Shown here in pieces: positions 58,514 through 64,000 of a stretch of DNA of 64,000 nucleotides; within the stretch, counting starts at the first letter, position 1; every line of letters starts with the position of its first letter. The notes under the pieces were generated by a model. The model did no database searches. It had not been told where the DNA came from and was given only the letters and a program-made list of their open reading frames with translations. Location of the stretch: positions 310,001 through 374,000 of the forward strand of contig NZ_JAAOIX010000001.1 in assembly GCF_011440395.1 (NCBI RefSeq), read 5' to 3'. The position numbers and the translations under genes were made by a program. Origin of the DNA: Pseudomaricurvus alcaniphilus (GTDB taxonomy: Bacteria; Pseudomonadota; Gammaproteobacteria; Pseudomonadales; Cellvibrionaceae).

Positions 58514-60670
58514 TCACGCCGAGTTGATCAGCCAACACTGGTGGATTTTTTGATTGCGCTGAAAGTCCGGGTCCAGGGTGCGGGCGGTGATATTTTCCAC
58601 CCGGTAGCGTGCCAGCGCTGCCTCATCCAGTTTAAAACTGCGCAGGTTATTGGAGAACACCAGGCTGCCACCGGGCAACAGCAACTCCATACAACGTTCT
58701 ATCATCGCCACATGATCGCGCTGCACATCCAGCACCCCCTCCATGCGCTTGGAATTGGAAAAGCTGGGCGGGTCGAGCAAAATCAGGTCAAACCCCTGGC
58801 GGCAGTCCTGCAACCACTGCAGGCAATCCCCCTGCAGCAATTGGTGCCGAGTCGTGGATATATTGTTGGCTTTGAAATTTTTCTCCGCCCACTTGAGGTA
58901 GGTGTGCGACATATCCACGCTTACCGACTCCCGCGCGCCGCCCAGGGCCGCGTGCACCGTGGCCGTCGCCGTGTAGCAAAACAGATTCAGGAAGCGCTTG
59001 CCCATGGCCATATCACCGAGCATCAGGCGCACCGGACGGTGATCGAGAAATAACCCCGTATCCAGGTATTCCCACAAGTTGACCAGCAGGGTCGCCTTGC
59101 CCTCCTGCACCGGCAGCAGCGGATAGGCCCGCTCGCTCTGGCGCTGGTACTGCTCCTTGCCCCGGGTACGACGGCGCTGCTTGAAACTGATGTGCTCGAC
59201 CGGCACACCCAACGCCGCGGGCACCGCCGCCTGGATTTCGGCAAACCGCTCGCGGGCCTTGTCCTCATCGACGGATTTCGGTGCGGCGTACTCCTGCACA
59301 TGGACGTAATCACCGTAGACATCAATAGCGGCGGAATACTCTGGCATATCGGCATCGTAGAGGCGATAGCAGTGGATTTGCTCGCGCTTGATCCACTTGC
59401 CCAGCTGCCGGGCATTCTTGCGCAAGCGATTGGCCAGCATCTCCGCCCCGGGGGTCAGCGCTGCCGGCTGGTCCAGGGCCGCGGGCGGGGCATCCACAAA
59501 TTGGGATGATTCCACCCGAATCAACAATAATTCACTGGCCAGGGCGCCATTAAACAGCTTGTAGCGCTTGTGCGCGCGCAACCCCAGGCTCTTACCCAGA
59601 TCCGGGTTGCCGGTAAACACAGCCAGTGACCAGCCGCTGAAGTGCTCCCGGCACTTGTCCCCGAGCAGACGGTACAAGCTGGTCAGCTGCTGCTTGTCAC
59701 CCAGGCGCTCGCCGTAGGGAGGATTGGTGATGACCAGGCCAGCGCCGAGTTCGGTATGGGTGGGCTTGACCAGGTCTTGCAGGGGTTTGTGGATCACCCG
59801 CACGTATTCTTCAAGGCCGGCGTGGGCAATGTTCGATTCCGCCGCCAACAGCACCCTGCGATCGGCGTCATAGCCTCGAATCTCGGCAATCCCCCGCTGC
59901 TGCCCCTCGCGATAGCGCTGCAGCGCTTGCTGGCGCAACGACTGCCAAGCCGGGGCATCAAAATCGGGCCAGCGCTCGAAGGCAAACTCGGGCCGATCCA
60001 GGCCCGGGGCGCGATCCAGCGCCATCAGCGCCGCTTCGACCAGGATAGTTCCCGAACCGCACATGGGATCGATCAGGGCGCCGCCCTCGGCGGCTATTTG
60101 CGGCCAATTGGCGCGCAGCAACAGCGCCGCGGCCAGGTTTTCTTTCAACGGTGCCGCACCCTGCTGGGTGCGGTAACCGCGGCGGTGCAGGCTATCGCCA
60201 CAGAGATCGAGGGCGAGGGTAACCTGGCCCCTGGCAAGGCGCGCGTGAATCCTCAGGTCCGGGTTCTGCTTGGCCACGCTTGGCCGCACGCCGGCCGCTT
60301 CGCGCAGGCAGTCGACCACCGCGTCTTTAATGGTCAGGGCACCGAACTGGGTGTTGCGTATGGCACCACTGGTGCCGGTAAAGTCGACCAGCAGTGTACC
60401 CGTGGGGCGCAAATGGGCAGTCCAATCCACGCCGCGCGCCGCACTGTACAAATCCTCGGCGCTGGCACAGGTAAAGCGACCAAGGGGCAGCAATACGCGG
60501 TTGGCCAGCCGACTCCAGAGGCAGGCCCGGTAAGCACCGGCCAGGTCTGCGTCAAAATAGATGCCTGCTACCGTCTCGCGCAAATTGGCAAAGCCGAGGC
60601 CCTCGAGCTCCTGCAAAAGCAGACCTTCCAGTCCTTTGGGGCAGGTGGCGAAAAACTGGAATTCTTTCAT
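58514..60670 (-). CDS. rlmL: Bifunctional 23S rRNA methyltransferase RlmKL
   Basis: The protein has about 718 residues from MKEFQFFATCPKGLEGLL; the frame is open 14 codons further. The N-half has a THUMP domain and the RlmL N2-methyltransferase (GSGTILVEAALMALDRAPG, then ITNPPYGERLG for guanine 2445). The C-half is RlmK (NLFCYTATATVHAALGGA, LILLDPPSFSNSKRM for guanine 2069). Both catalytic NPPY and DPPSF loops are intact. It is divergent from rmf, another ribosome-related gene. Confidence 0.95.
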   Translation of the reverse strand: MKEFQFFATCPKGLEGLLLQELEGLGFANLRETVAGIYFDADLAGAYRACLWSRLANRVLLPLGRFTCASAEDLYSAARGVDWTAHLRPTGTLLVDFTGTSGAIRNTQFGALTIKDAVVDCLREAAGVRPSVAKQNPDLRIHARLARGQVTLALDLCGDSLHRRGYRTQQGAAPLKENLAAALLLRANWPQIAAEGGALIDPMCGSGTILVEAALMALDRAPGLDRPEFAFERWPDFDAPAWQSLRQQALQRYREGQQRGIAEIRGYDADRRVLLAAESNIAHAGLEEYVRVIHKPLQDLVKPTHTELGAGLVITNPPYGERLGDKQQLTSLYRLLGDKCREHFSGWSLAVFTGNPDLGKSLGLRAHKRYKLFNGALASELLLIRVESSQFVDAPPAALDQPAALTPGAEMLANRLRKNARQLGKWIKREQIHCYRLYDADMPEYSAAIDVYGDYVHVQEYAAPKSVDEDKARERFAEIQAAVPAALGVPVEHISFKQRRRTRGKEQYQRQSERAYPLLPVQEGKATLLVNLWEYLDTGLFLDHRPVRLMLGDMAMGKRFLNLFCYTATATVHAALGGARESVSVDMSHTYLKWAEKNFKANNISTTRHQLLQGDCLQWLQDCRQGFDLILLDPPSFSNSKRMEGVLDVQRDHVAMIERCMELLLPGGSLVFSNNLRSFKLDEAALARYRVENITARTLDPDFQRNQKIHQCWLINSA

Positions 60671-60811
60671 GGGGTCTACTTCACACTTTATATTCAATGA
60701 GTTACGAGCCAAATTGAAGGTAATTACTCGCGGTTATACCGGTCGGGGTTAAACTGGCATTTCTATATGACAAATGAATTGTTCACTTCTACCCCTGATA
60801 TTTGGTGTACT

Positions 60812-60848
60812 AAGGATTCGCGAGTTAATCAGCAGCCCGCGAATCCTT
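60812..60848. promoter_or_regulatory. Stem-loop in the rlmL-rmf intergenic region
   Basis: AAGGATTCGCG (60812-60822) is exactly complementary to CGCGAATCCTT (60838-60848) around a 15-base loop, about 170 bases before rmf in a 350-base divergent gap. There is no T-run. It could be a leader structure or an operator for the starvation-controlled rmf gene. The short frame that covers it has no recognisable product. Confidence 0.45.
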
Positions 60849-61020
60849 CCACCAACAGGCTACAGGCGCGCTTTCTATTCATGACCTTGCTCTTCTTATT
60901 TCTCAATCCTCTCCACGAGCAAAAGCGTTCCTGTCTGCCCTTTCAATTCTATACCAAGTCAATGTCTAACTTGACTGTTCTTACCTTAATCAACTCTTAC
61001 CCCAAGAGGTACGCTATCTG

Positions 61021-61224
61021 ATGAAAACGCAAAAACGTAATCAATCCGACCGTGCATACACAAAAGGCTATCAAGCGGGAATCGAAGGGCGGTCGCGCAG
61101 TCTTTGCCCACATGAAACTGGTAACACTCGACAAAACTGGCTCACCGGATGGAGAGAAGGTCGTACCGACCACTGGGACGGATATAACCGGGCAGCCCAG
61201 GCGCAAAAACTAAGCAATTTCTGA
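61021..61224 (+). CDS. rmf: Ribosome modulation factor
   Basis: The 67-residue basic protein (KTQKRNQSDRAYTKGYQAGI, GRSRSLCPHETGNTRQNWLT, GWREGRTDHWDGY) has the full length and conserved pattern of RMF. It converts 70S ribosomes to 100S dimers during stationary phase. AGAGG precedes the ATG. pyrD nearby and rlmL on the other side match the order in Pseudomonas. Confidence 0.94.
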   Translation: MKTQKRNQSDRAYTKGYQAGIEGRSRSLCPHETGNTRQNWLTGWREGRTDHWDGYNRAAQAQKLSNF

Positions 61225-61251
61225 ACAGCAGTATTATACATTGGAGACACG

Positions 61252-61281
61252 TATCAGGGGTGCATCAGGGCACCCCTGATA
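61252..61281 (+). terminator. Strong stem-loop after rmf
   Basis: TATCAGGGGTGC (61252-61263) pairs perfectly with GCACCCCTGATA (61270-61281) around a 6-base loop, 27 bases after the stop. No T-run follows, so it could stabilise the rmf mRNA 3' end or need Rho. Confidence 0.6.
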
Positions 61282-61450
61282 GAACAACCCACTAATTACT
61301 ATCTACTGACACCTGCCAGCTTTCCACTATCTACCAGCACCCGCCACCGGATTCACTTGGCTCTACCAACGAACCCCTGGCCAGGTAAATATCACGCCTG
61401 TAACCACAACCCCAATCACAACCACTTCTATTATTGCCGGCACTATCAGG

Positions 61451-62485
61451 CTAACTGCCGTTTATGGCCCCTCTTTCGCTAATCGCCTCGGCGCAATCGG
61501 CAATCAGGCCCGGACCGCGATAGATAAAACCGCTGTACAGCTGCACCAGACTGGCACCGGCGGCAATTTTTTCTGCCGCGTCCTGACCGGTGAGGATACC
61601 ACCGACGCCGATGATGGGCAGCTTGCCCTGCAACTCGACGGCCAGCTGCCTGATGACCTCCGTTGACGCATCCCTGACTGGAGCGCCACTGAGGCCACCC
61701 GCTTCTGCCGCCAGGGGCGAATCGGCAACCGCCTCCCGGGAAATGGTGGTATTGGTGGCAATTACCCCATCCAGACCGCTGTCGAGCAGAACTTCCGCTA
61801 CCTGGGCAATGGCTATAGCGTCCATATCCGGTGCAATTTTCACCGCCACCGGTACGTAGTGACCGTGCTGCTGATGCAACTCCTGCTGGGTTTGCTTAAT
61901 GCTGTCGAGCAGGTGTTTGAGACTATCGCCAAACTGCAGATCCCGTAAACCGGGGGTGTTGGGCGAGGATATATTCACCGTGATGTAATCGGCATAGGGG
62001 TAGACCGCGGCCATACACTGCTGGTAATCAGCGGCCGCAGCGGCCACCGGGGTATCAAAATTCTTGCCGATATTAATGCCCAGGATGCCGTCGTAACGAC
62101 GCCGCTGCACCCGTTCAACCAAGTGTTGCACGCCTTTATTGTTGAAGCCCATGCGGTTGATAATGGCCTGGTGCTCGGGCAGGCGAAACATCCTCGGCTT
62201 GGGGTTGCCCGGCTGCGGGCGCGGGGTTATGGTGCCTATTTCCACAAAACCAAACCCCAGTTGACCGAGGGCATTGAAGTAATCGCCGTTCTTATCCAGC
62301 CCCGCCGCCAGCCCGACCGGATTGGGAAACGTAATACCCATCACCTCTTTCGGGTTGGGGGCTATCTCGCTGCACAGGGGGCGCACCAGGCCCAGCCGAC
62401 CACCGGCCCCCAGCAGGTCCAGGGTCAGTTCGTGGGAGACTTCAGCATCCAGGCAAAACAGGGCGCGACGAGCAAAATCGTACAT
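61451..62485 (-). CDS. pyrD: Dihydroorotate dehydrogenase (quinone), class 2
   Basis: The protein has 344 residues from [20 protein letters not shown]; a longer frame to 62608 has no family match. The N-terminal helix pair binds the membrane. The FMN barrel has [20 protein letters not shown], the catalytic serine region [18 protein letters not shown], and the C-terminal phosphate site [20 protein letters not shown]. It links pyrimidine synthesis to the quinone pool that Na+-NQR also feeds. Confidence 0.95.
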   Translation of the reverse strand: MYDFARRALFCLDAEVSHELTLDLLGAGGRLGLVRPLCSEIAPNPKEVMGITFPNPVGLAAGLDKNGDYFNALGQLGFGFVEIGTITPRPQPGNPKPRMFRLPEHQAIINRMGFNNKGVQHLVERVQRRRYDGILGINIGKNFDTPVAAAAADYQQCMAAVYPYADYITVNISSPNTPGLRDLQFGDSLKHLLDSIKQTQQELHQQHGHYVPVAVKIAPDMDAIAIAQVAEVLLDSGLDGVIATNTTISREAVADSPLAAEAGGLSGAPVRDASTEVIRQLAVELQGKLPIIGVGGILTGQDAAEKIAAGASLVQLYSGFIYRGPGLIADCAEAISERGAINGS

Positions 62486-62658
62486 GTAGTTACATACCTT
62501 CAGGGGGAAATGAGACAGTGGCGGAATTTTCGAGCTGCAAGAATACTGGAAACGTCCCCGGGAGTGAACCGCCGGCACCAAAACCGCTGGCAACCGGGCA
62601 ATACTCACACTCCGGTGTTTTTTGCCTCGACCTGCTTTCTACCCAACCTGCTAGCTAG

Positions 62659-62819
62659 GAGCCTGTCGGACTTAGGGTTGCCCTGCTGCGAAAAAGCCGA
62701 GTTTGGCCATTTTTTAACCATTTTCTCGTTAAATAGAACCACTATTCGCCTCAAAAATGGTTAAAAACTGACTCAAATCGGACTTTCTCTCGCTACGGGC
62801 ACCTAAGTCCGACAGACTC
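62659..62819. mobile_element. 161-bp MITE-like element bounded by CTAG
   Basis: The ends are 18-bp inverted repeats (62659-62676, GAGCCTGTCGGACTTAGG, against 62802-62819) that match at 17 positions. A second pair inside, TTTTTAACCATTTT near 62711 and AAAATGGTTAAAAA near 62753, makes the element a double hairpin. CTAG flanks both sides (62655-62658 and 62820-62823), as expected for a 4-bp target duplication. It has no reading frame and must be moved by a transposase elsewhere; the family is not certain. Confidence 0.82.
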
Positions 62820-63041
62820 CTAGTCCAGCCGCTCAATGGTTTGAAAGCGCCCTTCATCGGAGAAGTGAATCAGGAAGCGGCCGCGAATACCCTCGAGACT
62901 GACAAATCGGCGCAGGATATTGGCGGGAAACTGGATACGACGCCCGTCCACCGAGCGACAGGAAACAACCCTGGCAGTACCAGCGTACATACGCTGGTAC
63001 TCTTCGGCGTCAATCACCAGGTTAACGACAACTGCAGGCAT
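62820..63041 (-). CDS. DUF2835 family protein
   Basis: This 73-residue protein (VVVNLVIDAEEYQRMYAGTA, RRIQFPANILRRFVSLEGIRG, RFLIHFSDEGRF) has the length and pattern of DUF2835, a small beta-rich family of unknown function. Its TAG stop is formed by the CTAG at the edge of the MITE-like element. It lies 42 bases after gdhB and is probably co-transcribed with it. Confidence 0.82.
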   Translation of the reverse strand: MPAVVVNLVIDAEEYQRMYAGTARVVSCRSVDGRRIQFPANILRRFVSLEGIRGRFLIHFSDEGRFQTIERLD

Positions 63042-63083
63042 TCCCTGGGCCTCACCCCCACAACAATTACAATTGAGCCTCTC

Positions 63084-64000
63084 TCAACCAGCGAGTTCCA
63101 TGGCCACACTGCTGTCCTCCACTTTGCTGCTGTGCTGACTGGCTTGCACCAGGTCCAGCAATTCCCGCAGCGCCACTGAGAACATGGCGTAATCAGTACC
63201 CGGTGCCGCATGCAGTTCATTCATCATTGCTTTCCAGCGATCGATCAGCAGAGCCTGCGTCTCCATCCAGGTTTGAATTGTCGCATCCAGATCGCCGCCG
63301 TCGGCCATCTTGATAATAGCGGTAGACAGGGTTCGCATCTGCGATTCCAGGTCGTCCAGATAGGTCTCCCGGGCCATGGCCTGCCAGTAATTTTCCACCT
63401 TGACATCATAAATCTGGTTGGCAAACCAGGGCAGGCCGAGGATATTGCCCAGGTTGAAGTACACCTTCGCGACCAGGATCGGCTCGGCGTTGGTCAAGCG
63501 CGATGCTTCAATAATATTCACCGGAGTATACAAATAAGTGGGCAAAGCCGACAGCGCCGCCAATTTTTCCGGCACCCCCTGTTCCGTCAAGCGGGTGCAC
63601 TCCTGCTGCCAGATCTGCTGCTGTTCACCGACAATAGCTTCGGGCAAGCGCTCTAAAAACGCCTGTACTGGCTCGGCGAAGGCCGCTACTTCCTGCTCCG
63701 CCGAGAGGTAGCCGCGGCGATTGCGTAAAAACCAGCGCGTGGCCCGGCGCATGCGGCGTTTCATATTGCCCAGCATTGCCATTTGCACGTCGGAATCCAC
63801 CTTGAAGTCCAACTTTTCCACAGCGTCGAAAAAGTCGTGAATGCGGTACACGTCCCGCGCCACCACGTAGGCCTTGGCCACATCGATGGCACTGGACCCG
63901 GTTGACTCCATCATCCGGTGGGTAAAATTGATACCCATATGATTGACCATATCATTGGCCACCTGGGTCGCAACGATTTCCTTGCGCAGGCGGTGGCTGT
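63084..64000 (-). CDS. gdhB: NAD-dependent glutamate dehydrogenase, large (about 180 kDa) type, C-terminal part
   Basis: The frame is open to the window edge, and only the C-terminal 305 or so residues are present. The segment NDMVNHMGINFTHRMMESTG, followed by KRRMRRATRWFLRNRRG and WQAMARETYLDDLE, is typical of the C-terminus of the large NAD-specific enzyme of Pseudomonas and Streptomyces type, which has about 1,600 residues. It deaminates glutamate to 2-oxoglutarate. The catalytic domain lies outside the window, so the assignment rests on the C-terminal region. Confidence 0.88.
   Translation of the reverse strand, partial: SHRLRKEIVATQVANDMVNHMGINFTHRMMESTGSSAIDVAKAYVVARDVYRIHDFFDAVEKLDFKVDSDVQMAMLGNMKRRMRRATRWFLRNRRGYLSAEQEVAAFAEPVQAFLERLPEAIVGEQQQIWQQECTRLTEQGVPEKLAALSALPTYLYTPVNIIEASRLTNAEPILVAKVYFNLGNILGLPWFANQIYDVKVENYWQAMARETYLDDLESQMRTLSTAIIKMADGGDLDATIQTWMETQALLIDRWKAMMNELHAAPGTDYAMFSVALRELLDLVQASQHSSKVEDSSVAMELAG

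Noticed and set aside
59642-60700. A 352-codon frame opposite rlmKL, and similar ones opposite methylmalonyl-CoA mutase (7510-8679) and nqrA/nqrB
   Set aside because: All overlap well-supported genes in full and show only antisense composition.
60767-61021. An 84-codon frame directly before rmf
   Set aside because: It spans the stem-loop at 60812-60848 and the rmf ribosome site. The sequence looks like untranslated leader.

Overview
The window looks like chromosome of a GC-rich, probably marine, aerobic gammaproteobacterium near the Pseudomonas/Cellvibrio side of the class. The reasons are a sodium-pumping Na+-NQR operon, a SulA gene directly behind lexA, and a gene order close to what I recall for Pseudomonas aeruginosa PA2986-PA3020 (lolCDE, PilZ gene, sthA, apbE, nqr, gap, mfd, csiV-like, thioinosine phosphorylase, nagZ, lexA, sulA, two small genes, topA, usp, uup, slt). 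About 54 protein genes are recognisable. The first (AraC regulator) and last (NAD-glutamate dehydrogenase) run off the window. I saw no rRNA, tRNA, CRISPR array, prophage or intact insertion sequence.

Layout. 1-10.2 kb: an AraC-type regulator and a vitamin B12-dependent propionyl-CoA to succinyl-CoA pathway (carboxyltransferase, a very long biotin carboxylase/biotin carrier, methylmalonyl-CoA epimerase, methylmalonyl-CoA mutase, MeaB chaperone). 10.3-18.4 kb: a DUF2062 membrane protein, the LolCDE lipoprotein exporter, a PilZ protein, transhydrogenase SthA, and the NQR maturation factors NqrM and ApbE. 18.4-24.2 kb: nqrABCDEF. 24.8-35.6 kb: a GAPDH with an N-terminal extension, Mfd, a CsiV-like protein, a cold-shock protein, and a set with methylthioinosine phosphorylase, MscS and NagZ. 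36-43 kb: a small DUF6763-like protein, a LOG-family enzyme divergent from the SOS operon lexA-sulA, two small conserved proteins and topoisomerase I. 43-49.8 kb: two membrane-anchored unknowns, a universal stress protein, Uup, lytic transglycosylase Slt and a glutaredoxin-like protein. 50-56.2 kb: a DUF5610-like protein and a phosphothreonine signalling set (double-FHA membrane protein, PP2C phosphatase, Ser/Thr kinase fused to PEGA and formylglycine-generating-enzyme-like domains). 56.4-64 kb: uvrB, rlmKL, rmf, pyrD, a DUF2835 gene and gdhB.

The genes are mostly housekeeping; the least explained signals are between them. Two copies of a 240-310 bp structured repeat (31.6 and 51.4 kb) share long stems and terminal inverted repeats. 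A related 28 bp core lies inside another large inverted repeat at 9.0-9.2 kb. A 161 bp MITE-like element ends exactly at the stop codon of the DUF2835 gene. At least nine intergenic regions carry a short direct tandem repeat (13-28 bp unit, 2-6 copies), each with its own sequence. Other items worth follow-up are the 952-residue carboxylase subunit, the phosphothreonine set with no secretion genes visible, the disordered N-terminal extension of SulA, and a roughly 380-base nqr leader with a stem-loop.
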